Positions 53,141 to 62,093 are shown, counted from the stretch's first letter. The stretch: 64,000 bases of DNA from Sphingobium sp. BYY-5 (GCF_022758885.1 NZ_JALEBH010000002.1:852501-916500); one strand, 5' to 3'. The notes: generated by a model from the letters alone, not told the origin. Numbers and translations: made by a program.

Positions 53141-54925
53141 TTACTGCGTCCCCTCGGCATACCAGGTGCGGAACTCGGCATATTTCGGCATCTCTTCCGA
53201 ATTGGCCTTGGGGTCGATCACGACATGAACCACACCCACCTTGCCGCTGGCATAGGCTCGCTCGATCGCCGGTTTGATGTCCTGCGCCCTGGTCACATAT
53301 TCGCCGTGACCGCCAAACCCTTCGGCGATCTTGTCGAAACGGACGTCCTTGCTCCAATGGGTGCCGGTCTCTTCCGTGCCCTGGCCGAAGGTGCGCTTGT
53401 AGACGCCCACTTCCAGACCCCATTGATGATCGACGCCGACGACACAGACCAGCGGCAGCTTCTTGCGCGCGGCCACTTCCAGTTCGCCAATGTGGAACAG
53501 GAAGGAGGAGTCCGACGTGATGAGCATCCCCGGCCGCGTCACCCCCGTCGCCGCCTGATCCGCGAGCATCGCGCCGGTGGCATAGGGCAGGCCGGTGCCG
53601 ATATGGCCGAAATTCTGGTTCCAGATCACGTCATGCGGCTTGCATTGCGAATAGGTCCACTGGAAGATCACACCTGCGCCGCCGTCGCGGATCAATATGC
53701 CATCCTTGGGGAAAGCCTGCGTCGCCTCCACCGCCAGACGGGCGGGATGGATTGCCAGTTCGCCGGTGCCGTCGCTCTTGGTCAGCGATTCCGCCGCCAG
53801 TTCGTCCAGTTCGGCCTGCCCTTCCTTCATGAACTTGGCGAGGCCCGGCGCAGGCGCGCGCGGCGTGTCCTTGAGCGCCGCCACCAGTTGCGGCACCACG
53901 CCGCGCAGGTCGCCGACCAGCGGCACGTCGATCGGGCGATTGACGCCGATCGCCGCAGGGTCCTGCTCGACATAGATCCACTTACGGATCGCCTCATTCT
54001 TCTGCCAGTAGCGCCACTTGCCGAAATGCACCGGCTCGCCCAGTTCCGTACCCAGCGCCAGCACCAGGTCGGATTCCGTCACCGCCTCGATCGAGGCGTT
54101 GGAGAAGACATATTGGAAGGTCCGGTCCTCCAGCCCCTTGATATAGCTGGTGCCGCCCGAAGTCTGGATCACCGGGCAGTTCATGAGGTCGGCCAGTTCC
54201 TTGACCGCCGCGCCGGAACGCGATGTGTGGACCGCATGACCAAGCAGCAGGATCGGGTTCTTCGCCGCCCGGATCAGCTCGGCCGCTTCCTTCACCCGGT
54301 CGATGTCCGCCCCCTGGTTGACCAGGCGGTAGCGTTCGGGCGCCAGCGGCGCGGGCAGGTCCAGCTCTTCCAGGATGATGTGGCTGGGATATTCGATATA
54401 GACCGGGCCAGGCGTGCCGCCCATCGCCTTGCGGATGCCCTCGCGGATCACCTCGTCGGTCTGGTCGGCATATTCGATCGATGCGGCATATTTCACCGAA
54501 TTTTCAAACAGCGGCATTTGCTTGACGAACTGGATGCGGCCACGGCGGACACGCTGTTCGGTCACGCGGGCGCGCTGGCCCGACAGGAAGATGACCGGCG
54601 AATGTTCGACCAGCGCGCACTGGATGGCGGGCGCCATATTGGCGATGCCCGGCCCCAGCGTGCCGATGGCGACCGCGGGCTTGCCGGTGATGCGCGACGC
54701 GGCCTCGGCCATGAAGCCGGCGGCGGCTTCATGATGGGGGGCGACGACGGTCCAGCCGCGCCGCTCCGCCTCCAGGAACATATGCACGAAATTGGGATCG
54801 GGAATACCGAACAGGGTATTGATCCCCTCCGCCTCGAACAGGTCCAGCACGCGCTTGTAGACCGGGGTTCCCTGCTTGCCCGATGGAGTCACTGTCGTTG
54901 CGGGCTTGGGGTCGTCATAGCTCAT
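53141..54925 (-). CDS. Thiamine diphosphate-dependent lyase/decarboxylase-like enzyme
   Basis: A 594-residue member of the acetolactate synthase/2-hydroxyacyl-CoA lyase/decarboxylase superfamily. The N-terminal Pyr domain has the conserved catalytic Glu66 (VAPHHEAAAGFMAEAASRITG), followed by a central domain and the PP domain. The Mg-ThDP motif is unusual: GDG is S471-D-S473, and 27 residues on the ligand Asn is Asp499 (GVDHQWG). The metal-binding Asp472 is retained. The ATG at 54925 overlaps the Rieske stop by four bases and has GAGG upstream. It would form or break a C-C bond next to a carbonyl; the substrate is unknown. Confidence 0.88.
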   Translation of the reverse strand: MSYDDPKPATTVTPSGKQGTPVYKRVLDLFEAEGINTLFGIPDPNFVHMFLEAERRGWTVVAPHHEAAAGFMAEAASRITGKPAVAIGTLGPGIANMAPAIQCALVEHSPVIFLSGQRARVTEQRVRRGRIQFVKQMPLFENSVKYAASIEYADQTDEVIREGIRKAMGGTPGPVYIEYPSHIILEELDLPAPLAPERYRLVNQGADIDRVKEAAELIRAAKNPILLLGHAVHTSRSGAAVKELADLMNCPVIQTSGGTSYIKGLEDRTFQYVFSNASIEAVTESDLVLALGTELGEPVHFGKWRYWQKNEAIRKWIYVEQDPAAIGVNRPIDVPLVGDLRGVVPQLVAALKDTPRAPAPGLAKFMKEGQAELDELAAESLTKSDGTGELAIHPARLAVEATQAFPKDGILIRDGGAGVIFQWTYSQCKPHDVIWNQNFGHIGTGLPYATGAMLADQAATGVTRPGMLITSDSSFLFHIGELEVAARKKLPLVCVVGVDHQWGLEVGVYKRTFGQGTEETGTHWSKDVRFDKIAEGFGGHGEYVTRAQDIKPAIERAYASGKVGVVHVVIDPKANSEEMPKYAEFRTWYAEGTQ

Positions 54926-56298
54926 TTCAGTAACCTCGGTGCGCCCGTACCCATGTACGCGGCTAGGTTGCGGTGGAAATTGGTGATCTTGCGTTCCTGA
55001 TGCGGATTGGGCAGCGGCCCGCGGAAACCGCGCGACTTCATGCCCTTCTGCACCCACTCCATATTGGAGAAATCCTGCGCGAGGACCGAACCCCAGCCTT
55101 CTGCGGTCGGCTCGGTCTCTTCCCACTCGGTCGTCGGCTCCTCCCCTTCGGGGAAGCGCTCGATCGCATAGGATTCGAAAATGCACATATTGGGATCGTC
55201 GCCAAAGGGCCGCGTCCGGTAGCACAGCGCAAAGGTGATGCCGTGCAGCACCGACATGTTGGGAAAGACGTTCCAGGCCAGCCCCGCCTCGGACATGACC
55301 TCCGGCGGAATTTCCGGCCAGATCACCCCGCGCGCCGCGTCGTCCGCCTTGGCGGATTTCAGCCAGTGCGCGATGACATCGGACGCGGGCGTGCCTTCGG
55401 GCAGTTCGTCCACCAGCCGGCTGGCCGCGTTGACCAGCGTTTCGGTGGACGCGGCATAGTTCAGCGTCTCATAATTTTCGCGGATCAATTCATAGGTCGA
55501 CCGGCGCGGATCGTCGCCCTTGCCCGCGCGCGTCACGCTGCTGCTCTGGCTCATGGCGAAGGCCGGGTCGCGCTGGTCGAAACCGCTCACGCCATGCAGG
55601 CCATAGGCCGCGCTGTAGGCGTAATAATCGCCATAGGCGAGCAACTGGCTATGCGTGCCCGCGACATGATAGGGTTCCATGAAGGCTTCGAGCGCGGTCT
55701 TCCAGTTGGCCGGATAAACCACCCATTTGCGCCATTTGTAGCGCATCTTGTCCAATTCGAAATGGGACAGGATGCGCCCTGCGTCGCCCAGAAATTCGGT
55801 CAGCGGTTCTGCGTGCTGATCCATATGGACCCAGATCCAGCCGCCCCAGATATCCACCCGAACCTCCGACAGGTGCGTGCATTCAGGCGTCAGCGCGCCC
55901 TGCCAGTCCTGCGGATCGAGGATATAGATGTTGTTGCCTTCCGTATCGAAGGTCCAACCGTGGAAGCCGCAGATGAAATTGCGCCTTTTGGTGCCGCGCA
56001 CCGAATGAACATGGCGCGGGACATCGACCAACTGCCGCCCGCGATGGGGGCAGACATTGTGGAAAGCCTTCAACCGATCGGGCGCAACCCGGACGATGAT
56101 GATCGAATCGTCGCATATGTCATAGGTCAGCCAGTCGCCAACCTCCGGCAGTTCCTCGACCCGCGCGGCCATCTGCCACACTTTGGGCCAAAGCTGCTCC
56201 TTCTCGGCCAAGGCATAGTCTTTCGACAGGAAGGCCTCGACCGAATAGGTCAGCGGCTTGGCCAGATCCTCGACATCGATGTTGGTCGGCTTGTTCAC
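54922..56298 (-). CDS. Rieske non-heme iron oxygenase, alpha subunit type
   Basis: A 458-residue terminal oxygenase. The Rieske cluster ligands are Cys83-P-His85 and Cys110-GF-His113. The mononuclear iron ligands are His211 and His216 (EPYHVAGTH), with a later Asp in LAQDFSNME. The bridging position that is usually Asp is Glu208. The start is a GTG at 56298 with GGAGG five bases upstream. No ferredoxin, reductase or beta subunit is encoded nearby, so electron transfer partners must come from elsewhere. It follows the Baeyer-Villiger gene by 100 bases and overlaps the ThDP enzyme gene. It could be a mono- or dioxygenase of an alicyclic or aromatic substrate. Confidence 0.92.
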   Translation of the reverse strand: MNKPTNIDVEDLAKPLTYSVEAFLSKDYALAEKEQLWPKVWQMAARVEELPEVGDWLTYDICDDSIIIVRVAPDRLKAFHNVCPHRGRQLVDVPRHVHSVRGTKRRNFICGFHGWTFDTEGNNIYILDPQDWQGALTPECTHLSEVRVDIWGGWIWVHMDQHAEPLTEFLGDAGRILSHFELDKMRYKWRKWVVYPANWKTALEAFMEPYHVAGTHSQLLAYGDYYAYSAAYGLHGVSGFDQRDPAFAMSQSSSVTRAGKGDDPRRSTYELIRENYETLNYAASTETLVNAASRLVDELPEGTPASDVIAHWLKSAKADDAARGVIWPEIPPEVMSEAGLAWNVFPNMSVLHGITFALCYRTRPFGDDPNMCIFESYAIERFPEGEEPTTEWEETEPTAEGWGSVLAQDFSNMEWVQKGMKSRGFRGPLPNPHQERKITNFHRNLAAYMGTGAPRLLK

Positions 56299-56398
56299 GC
56301 CATCCTCCCGCATCCTGCTCCGGCTTGCCAGGCTATCGCGATCGAGTGCGGGCGCCCAAGCGAAAGCGGGCGGACGAGCCACATCATCCCCCCGGCGA

Positions 56399-58228
56399 TC
56401 ACGACCGCAATTCCATTCCGGCCAGGTCGCCCTGCTCTCGCCAGTCGTTCAGCAGCGCCTGGAAAGCACCCCAGCCGGGGCCATAGCCGCGGAACAACGC
56501 CCAAGGCGCCTTCACCTGGCCTTCGTTGGTGAAATAGCTGGGCGTGCATTCGCGCTGGAAGGCGGATGTGTCCATTTCCGTCTCGGTGAAATGGCGGACA
56601 TAATCGTCCTGCGCCACCTGTGTGGTTTCGACCGACAGCGCGCCTTTCGCCATCGTCGCCTGGATGACATGGGCGATATGTTCCGCCTGATAGCCGAATT
56701 GTTCGGTGACGCTGGCGTTCAGCCCTCCCTGGATATAACCGATGAAGAACTGGTTCGGAAAACCATGGGTCATGGTGCCGTGCAGCGTCTTCGGCCCTTC
56801 GGCCCAATGGTCATAGATGGACAGGCCATCGCGGCCCTCCACCACGTCGATGCCCCAGCGCCGTTTCAGTTCGCTCGTCACTTCAAAGCCGCTCGCGAAA
56901 ATCAGGCAGTCGACCGGATATTCGACGCCATTCGACACGAAGCCGCTTTCGGTGATCGCTTCCAGCCCCCTGGAACCGGCTACGTCTATCAATTCGACAT
57001 TGGGCTGGTTGAAAACGGCATAGAAGTCGTTGCTCGACAGCGGCCGTTTGCACAAAAAGCGATACCAGGGCTTGAGCGCTTCCGCCGTCGCCTTGTCCTC
57101 GACCATGGAATCGACGCGCGCGCGCAACCGCTCCATCACCCGGTAATCGACGACCTCGCGCCGCGCCATGAACTCTTCAAATGTCAGTTGCGGCCAGCCC
57201 GCAGCCTCCAGTTCGGCGGCAAGGTTACGCGCAATCTCGGTCCATATGTCGCAGATGAGGTCCGGTTCGCCAGGCGCGAAGAATTCCATCGCCGCGCGAT
57301 GGAAATTGGCCTTGCGCTCCGCCTGCCAGCCGGGCTGAAGCGCGGCGGCCCAGTCGGGATCAGTCGGCGGATTGGGCCGCTCGTCCACGGTCGAGGGGGT
57401 GCGCTGGATAACATAGAGTTGCTTCGCGTGCCGGGCGATATGCGGCACCGCCTGGATCGCGGTGGCGCCGGTGCCGACGATGGCGACACGCTTGTCGGCC
57501 AGCTTGTCGAGCAGGGGCGCGGCATGGCTGCCGCCGGTATAATCATAGTCCCAGCGCGCGGTGTGGAAAATCTTCCCCTTGAACCGGCCGATCCCCTCGA
57601 TGCCCGGCAGTTTGGGCATATTGAGCACACCGCAGCCCATGATGACGAAGCGGGCGCGGAACTCGTCGCCCCGGCTGGTGCCCACACGCCAGCGCTGTAT
57701 CGCCTCATCCCATTTGAGCGAGGTGATGAGCGTATGGAACAACGCGCGATCGGCGAAACCGAACCGTTCCGCAATCAGCCGGCAATAGGCCTGGATCTCC
57801 GCTCCGTCCGCGAATTTCTTCGACGGCATGAAGCCGGTTTCCTCCAGCAGCGGCAGATAGCAATAGGCGTCATTGTCGCACTGGATGCCGGGATAGCGGT
57901 TCCAGTACCAGACGCCGCCGAAATCGCCGGCATGGTCGATGTTGCGGAAATTGGTGACGCCCTGCCGGGTCAGGTGATAGCCCGCCAGCAACCCGGCAAA
58001 GCCCGCGCCCAGCACCAGCACGTCCAGATCCTCGACAATCGGGTCGCGCGCCGCGACCGGCATGTGCGGATCGACATCATAGCTGTGAGTCGTATCGTCC
58101 GTCGTCGGCTGATACTGGCCCTGACCGTCGCTGCGCAGCCGTTTGTCGCGCTCTTCACGATATTTCTCGCGCAGCGCAGCGATGTCGAAACTGTCGGCAG
58201 CCGGCGTCCGCGTGGGATTGCAGCTCAT
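56399..58228 (-). CDS. Baeyer-Villiger-type flavin monooxygenase
   Basis: A 609-residue class B flavoprotein monooxygenase. The FAD Rossmann motif is GAGFAG (74-79). GGVWYWNRYPGIQCD (104-118) matches the cyclohexanone monooxygenase family, and the signature FxGxxxHxxxW is FKGKIFHTARW (216-226). The NADPH motif GTGATA follows. It should convert a ketone to an ester or lactone with NADPH and O2. AGGAG lies five bases before the ATG at 58228. It is the first gene of the five-gene operon; the shared palindromic element lies 30-47 bases upstream of its start, a typical repressor position. Confidence 0.93.
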   Translation of the reverse strand: MSCNPTRTPAADSFDIAALREKYREERDKRLRSDGQGQYQPTTDDTTHSYDVDPHMPVAARDPIVEDLDVLVLGAGFAGLLAGYHLTRQGVTNFRNIDHAGDFGGVWYWNRYPGIQCDNDAYCYLPLLEETGFMPSKKFADGAEIQAYCRLIAERFGFADRALFHTLITSLKWDEAIQRWRVGTSRGDEFRARFVIMGCGVLNMPKLPGIEGIGRFKGKIFHTARWDYDYTGGSHAAPLLDKLADKRVAIVGTGATAIQAVPHIARHAKQLYVIQRTPSTVDERPNPPTDPDWAAALQPGWQAERKANFHRAAMEFFAPGEPDLICDIWTEIARNLAAELEAAGWPQLTFEEFMARREVVDYRVMERLRARVDSMVEDKATAEALKPWYRFLCKRPLSSNDFYAVFNQPNVELIDVAGSRGLEAITESGFVSNGVEYPVDCLIFASGFEVTSELKRRWGIDVVEGRDGLSIYDHWAEGPKTLHGTMTHGFPNQFFIGYIQGGLNASVTEQFGYQAEHIAHVIQATMAKGALSVETTQVAQDDYVRHFTETEMDTSAFQRECTPSYFTNEGQVKAPWALFRGYGPGWGAFQALLNDWREQGDLAGMELRS

Positions 58229-58257
58229 ATCCACTCCTGGTCTTGTCACCGGCACCT

Positions 58258-58275
58258 AATCAACAGGCCTGTCTA
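58258..58275. promoter_or_regulatory. Shared palindromic operator, copy 2
   Basis: AATCAACAGGCCTGTCTA contains a perfect ACAGG/CCTGT ten-base palindrome and matches 38105-38122 in 16 of 18 positions. It lies 30 bases upstream of the Baeyer-Villiger start and about 112 bases upstream of the divergent SDR. Its position fits direct repression of the operon. Confidence 0.65.
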
Positions 58276-58386
58276 CTTGCAACGTCGGCCAGGCTGTTAG
58301 CGCGGGAGCGATGTTTCCATCGCCGGGCTGTTTCGCGCTTCGAGCATCGGGCTAGGTTCGCTCCGCAAAAAGGAGAGGAATCGAGC

Positions 58387-59232
58387 ATGGCGCAGCAGCT
58401 CATCGACTTCACGGGACGAACGATCATCGTCACCGGCGCGGCAGGCGGCGGCATCGGCACGGCCACGACCCGAATGCTGGCGCAGGCGGGAGCGACCATT
58501 ATCGCCGCCGGGCGCACGCAGGAAAAATTCGACGCGAACATCGCGCCGCTGATCGCCCAGGGCCTGCCCATCGTGCCCGTGATCGCCGATGTCGGCACGG
58601 ATGAGGGCGTGGCGCGGGTGATGGAGGCCGCGCTCGCCGCACCGGGCACGCTTCATGGTCTCGCCAATGTGGCGGGCGGCGCCGCGCCGCAGACCTGGAT
58701 GCGGGCCGAGCGCGTCACCCGCGCCGATTGGCGCGCGCTGTTCGAGCAGAATCTGGAAACGATGTTCTTCATGAGCCAGGCGGTCGCGCGCGAACTGCGC
58801 GCACGGGGCCTGCCAGGTGCGATCGTCGGGGTTTCCTCCATCAGCGGGATGAACACCGCCCCTTATCATGTCGCCTATGGCACGGCGAAGGCGGCGATCG
58901 TCGCGGCGACGCGCACGCTGGCGACCGAACTGGCGCTCGACAATATCCGCGTCAACACGATTGCCCCCGGCACGACCATCACACCGGGTTCGGGCGCCTA
59001 TATTGACGAGGATGCCGCACGCGACCAGGCGGCGATCGCCATGGGCCGCCGCGCCCAGCCGGAAGAGCAGGCGGGGGCCATCGCCTTCCTCCTGTCCGAC
59101 CTGTCGAGCTACATCACCGGCCAGACCATCCTGGTCGATGGCGGGCTGAACCTCAAATGGACGCATCTGGGCGCCGACAATACGTCGCTTTTCCTCAAGA
59201 ATGAGGATTTCCGCGCGGCCATTAAGCGCTAA
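58387..59232 (+). CDS. SDR family oxidoreductase
   Basis: A 281-residue SDR with a glycine-rich cofactor motif carrying one extra Gly (TGAAGGGIG), LANVAGG where NNAG is usual, VSSISGM with the catalytic Ser, and YGTAK. GGAGAGGAA upstream supports the ATG at 58387; the longer open frame crosses the promoter. It is divergent from the Baeyer-Villiger operon and shares its promoter element, so it may supply the ketone for that enzyme by oxidising an alcohol (inference). An alpha/beta hydrolase follows after nine bases. Confidence 0.9.
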   Translation: MAQQLIDFTGRTIIVTGAAGGGIGTATTRMLAQAGATIIAAGRTQEKFDANIAPLIAQGLPIVPVIADVGTDEGVARVMEAALAAPGTLHGLANVAGGAAPQTWMRAERVTRADWRALFEQNLETMFFMSQAVARELRARGLPGAIVGVSSISGMNTAPYHVAYGTAKAAIVAATRTLATELALDNIRVNTIAPGTTITPGSGAYIDEDAARDQAAIAMGRRAQPEEQAGAIAFLLSDLSSYITGQTILVDGGLNLKWTHLGADNTSLFLKNEDFRAAIKR

Positions 59233-59241
59233 AGGTCGGGC

Positions 59242-60087
59242 ATGAGTGAAATCGAACGTCTGACTTTGCGTGGCACCAACGTGGACCTGGCCGCCGATGC
59301 GATCGGACCGGCCGATGGCCAGCCCGTCCTGTTCCTGCATGGCAGCGGGCAGACCCGGCAGAGCTGGGGCAAGGCACTGCTGGAAGCGGCACGCCATGGC
59401 TATCGCGCGATCAGCATGGACCTGCGCGGCCATGGCGACAGCGGCTGGTCGCCCGATGGTCAATATAGCCTGACCGTCTTTGCCGACGATCTGCGAACGG
59501 TGCTGGCCGCCCTCGACCAGCCGCCCGTCATCGTCGGCGCGTCGCTCGGCGGCCTGGTGGCGATGATCGTCGCGGCAGCCGATCCATCGGCGATCCGCGC
59601 GCTGGTGCTGGTCGACATCACCGCCCATGTCGACATGGATGGCGCCCAGGAAGTGATCGCCTTCATGAGCGCGGGCGCCGACGGCTTCGCATCGGTCGAA
59701 GATGCTGCCGATGCGGTCGCCGCCTATCTACCCCATCGCGAACGGCCGGCCAGCAGCAAGGGGCTAGCGCGCAATCTGCGGCTGCGCGACGGCCGCTATT
59801 ACTGGCACTGGGACCCCGCCTTCATGTCGATGGGCGCTGATCCCAAGCAGCAGGCCGAGGGACCGAGCGTGCTGGAGATGGCGGCGCGCGACCTCACCAT
59901 CCCGACCCTGTTGATCCGCGGCGGCCGTAGCCGGATCGTGACGGAAGAAGGCGCGCGCGCCTTCATGGAACTGGTTCCCCATGCCGATTATGTCCATATC
60001 GACGGGGCGCATCACATGGTGGCGGGTGACGCCAATGATGCCTTCAACGACGCGGTCATTGCCTTCGTCGACCGGCAGGCAGGATAG
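59242..60087 (+). CDS. Alpha/beta hydrolase
   Basis: A 281-residue alpha/beta hydrolase with a full set of landmarks: oxyanion HGSG (33-36), DLRGHGDSG, the nucleophile elbow GASLGG with Ser101, and a C-terminal GAHHMV with the catalytic His. The acid residue is likely in the region near IRGGRSRIV. It starts nine bases after the SDR. Given the Baeyer-Villiger operon across the promoter, hydrolysis of an ester or lactone product is a reasonable guess, in parallel with the SMP-30-like protein. Confidence 0.9.
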   Translation: MSEIERLTLRGTNVDLAADAIGPADGQPVLFLHGSGQTRQSWGKALLEAARHGYRAISMDLRGHGDSGWSPDGQYSLTVFADDLRTVLAALDQPPVIVGASLGGLVAMIVAAADPSAIRALVLVDITAHVDMDGAQEVIAFMSAGADGFASVEDAADAVAAYLPHRERPASSKGLARNLRLRDGRYYWHWDPAFMSMGADPKQQAEGPSVLEMAARDLTIPTLLIRGGRSRIVTEEGARAFMELVPHADYVHIDGAHHMVAGDANDAFNDAVIAFVDRQAG

Positions 60088-60160
60088 ACGGACGCGCAGG
60101 GCATTGACGGGACGGGAAAAGCGCGGTGGCGCCCGCTGAGCCATGCGCTATTGTGCGGAC

Positions 60161-60550
60161 ATGGCTTGCGCATCGTCACTCAAGATCAAGGTCCAGCTCT
60201 ATAGCGGCACGGAAATCGCCATGGGACCGGGCAAGGCCGACCTGCTCGACGCCATCCGGACGCACGGCTCCATTTCGGCGGCGGGGCGGGCGATGGGGAT
60301 GAGCTATCGCCGGACCTGGCTGCTGGTCGATGCCATGAACCGCTGCTGGCAGGAGAAGCTGGTCGATACGGTGCCGGGCGGCGGGCGCGGGCGCGGCGCG
60401 CATGTCACCCCGGCGGGGGAAGCGGTGCTGGCCGCCTATCGGGCGATGCAGACGGCAGCGACTGACGCCGCCGGTCCGGGCGCAGCGCCCTTGCTCGACA
60501 CGATGCTGCGCGATACCCCGCTGACGCCCGATGGCGCGCCATCCTCATAG
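60161..60550 (+). CDS. ModE-like single-domain winged-helix regulator
   Basis: A 129-residue protein consisting only of the N-terminal DNA-binding part of ModE. LLDAIRTHGSISAAGRAMGMSYRRTWLLVDAMN (28-60) forms the helix-turn-helix and VDTVPGGGRGRGAHVTPAGEAVL (68-90) the glycine-rich wing. The two molybdate-binding TOBE domains of classical ModE are absent; only about 30 non-conserved residues follow. So it either senses oxyanion some other way, uses a partner, or answers a different signal. A palindrome like the ModE box lies 1.5 kb away in the promoter of the TBDR. Its end overlaps that of the convergent peroxidase by six bases. Confidence 0.88.
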   Translation: MACASSLKIKVQLYSGTEIAMGPGKADLLDAIRTHGSISAAGRAMGMSYRRTWLLVDAMNRCWQEKLVDTVPGGGRGRGAHVTPAGEAVLAAYRAMQTAATDAAGPGAAPLLDTMLRDTPLTPDGAPSS

Positions 60551-61537
60551 CGGTTTGCCGCAGGCGCGATCCGGCCGGGACAGGCGCGGATCGGCGATGA
60601 AGTCCGGGTCGGTCAGGCTATCGAAGAACGCGAGGAGCGCCGGCATGTCCGTGACCGGCACAGCAACCGGATGCCGCCGGATCGCGGCCTCCAGCGTCGC
60701 GGCCCTGCCGTCATGCCACCAGGGTCCCGTCAGGGCGACATTGCGCAGCGAGGGCGTCCGGAAGCGTCCCGCATCGTCGGGCCGGCCCGTCTGCTCGATC
60801 AGGCCGGGATCGGACGGCTGGGCCGGTTCCAACTGATGATAATTCATGCCACCGAAGTTCACACCGTCATGGCAGCTCGTGCAGCCCCGCGCCTGGAACA
60901 GCCGCGCGCCCTCCACAGCCAGCGGCGAGAGCGCGATGCGATCTCCAGCCTGATAACGGTCATAGGCGCTATGATAGGATATCATCGTCCGTTCGAACGC
61001 GGCCAGCGCGGCCGTGACGCTGCCGGTATCGATCCGCCCCTGTCGTTCAGGAAAGGCGCGGGCGAACATCGCGCGATAGCAGCGGTCGGCGCCCAGCCGC
61101 CGAGTAAATTCCGCATCCCGGCCCTTCATCCCCATTTCCTCCGGCCGTTCGCCGAACAGCGGCACCAGCGCCTGCGCCTCCAGCGTGGTGATCGCGGGAT
61201 CGGCAACGGTCAGTCGCGCGAACCAGCCGACATTGGCCAGGCCCGGCACATTGCGCCGCCCTGCCCCGCCATGGACGCCCGGCCGGGTCGCATTGCCATC
61301 GGCGAAGGCGCGCTTCTGCTCATGGCATCCCGCGCAGGCAAGCGTGCCGTCCGCCGACAGATCGGCGTCATAAAAAAGGCGACGGCCCAGCTCCACCTTG
61401 GCCGCGCTCATCCCATTGTCCGCCGGCACGACCGGCGCGACGACGCCCTGGGGCAGATCCCAACGCCAGACGGGCGCCGCAGCGACCAGCAATAACAGCG
61501 CCGTCGTGTACAACGTCGCGTACAGCAAGGCCCTCAC
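60545..61537 (-). CDS. Diheme cytochrome c peroxidase (MauG-like) family protein
   Basis: A 330-residue diheme protein with CAGCH (68-72) and CTSCH (219-223), and the family pattern VPGLANVGWF ... FRTPSLRNVALTGPWWHDGR. An N-terminal hydrophobic segment (about 2-22) anchors or exports it to the periplasm. It would reduce peroxide or oxidise a protein or small substrate using c-type hemes. The start is a GTG at 61537 that overlaps the stop of the upstream secreted protein gene (GTGA). The N-terminal extension in the open frame lies inside that gene and is rejected. Confidence 0.88.
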   Translation of the reverse strand: MRALLYATLYTTALLLLVAAAPVWRWDLPQGVVAPVVPADNGMSAAKVELGRRLFYDADLSADGTLACAGCHEQKRAFADGNATRPGVHGGAGRRNVPGLANVGWFARLTVADPAITTLEAQALVPLFGERPEEMGMKGRDAEFTRRLGADRCYRAMFARAFPERQGRIDTGSVTAALAAFERTMISYHSAYDRYQAGDRIALSPLAVEGARLFQARGCTSCHDGVNFGGMNYHQLEPAQPSDPGLIEQTGRPDDAGRFRTPSLRNVALTGPWWHDGRAATLEAAIRRHPVAVPVTDMPALLAFFDSLTDPDFIADPRLSRPDRACGKPL

Positions 61538-62067
61538 GACAAAGGCGTCACCAGCAGCGTCACCTTGTCCGATCCATTGGCAGCGATCTGAAGCACATAG
61601 TCGCCCGGCTCGAGCGCATAATCGACCATCTTGCGGATGCCCGAACAGTCCGGTCCATGCCCGTGCGCGGTCGAGATCGACGCCTTCCCGTCCCGCACCA
61701 CATCGACCCATGCCGGGGTGCTGAGCGCCACGCGCCACGTCCCCGCCTGGGCGACGGTGAACCGCGCCAGACCGCCATAGCTGACGCTGCCGCCCGGTTT
61801 TTCCGGCCGCAACGGATAGGCGACCTTCGGCGTCGCCAGCAGGGACATCGCCACCGCCTGCGCCGGCGTCAGCGTCGCGGCCGCCAGCGTCTTGCGTTCA
61901 CCTGCAGCCTGCAACGGCTTCGCATTGGGCCAGGACGCAAGCGCCGGCGGCAGGTCGGCGGGGGCGCTACAGGCTGCGGCAGGCACTTGGGCCATTTGCG
62001 CGGACGCACCACTGCCCCCGGCAAGCAGCGCAAAGGACAGGGCCAGCAAAGACGATAACCGAAGCAT
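61534..62067 (-). CDS. Small secreted protein of unknown function
   Basis: A 177-residue protein with a clear signal peptide (cleavage near ASAQ, residue 24), so it is periplasmic or surface-located. After a proline-rich stretch, the C-terminal 100 residues (FTVAQAGTWRVALSTPAWVDVVRDGK ... YALEPGDYVLQIAANGSDKVTLLVTPL) resemble a small beta-sandwich of the pre-peptidase C-terminal type, with HGHGPDC and two Cys. I do not assign a function. It is translationally coupled to the diheme peroxidase and divergent from a TBDR, whose promoter region with a ModE-like box it shares. Confidence 0.82.
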   Translation of the reverse strand: MLRLSSLLALSFALLAGGSGASAQMAQVPAAACSAPADLPPALASWPNAKPLQAAGERKTLAAATLTPAQAVAMSLLATPKVAYPLRPEKPGGSVSYGGLARFTVAQAGTWRVALSTPAWVDVVRDGKASISTAHGHGPDCSGIRKMVDYALEPGDYVLQIAANGSDKVTLLVTPLS

Positions 62068-62093
62068 GAGGGGCTTTCCTCCCGATCGCGAAA

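Noticed and set aside
53225..55000. 591-residue open frame antisense to the ThDP enzyme
   Set aside because: Shadow of the ThDP enzyme gene; composition is not protein-like.
56258..58300. 680-residue open frame antisense to the Baeyer-Villiger gene
   Set aside because: Shadow frame; no motifs and no ribosome site.
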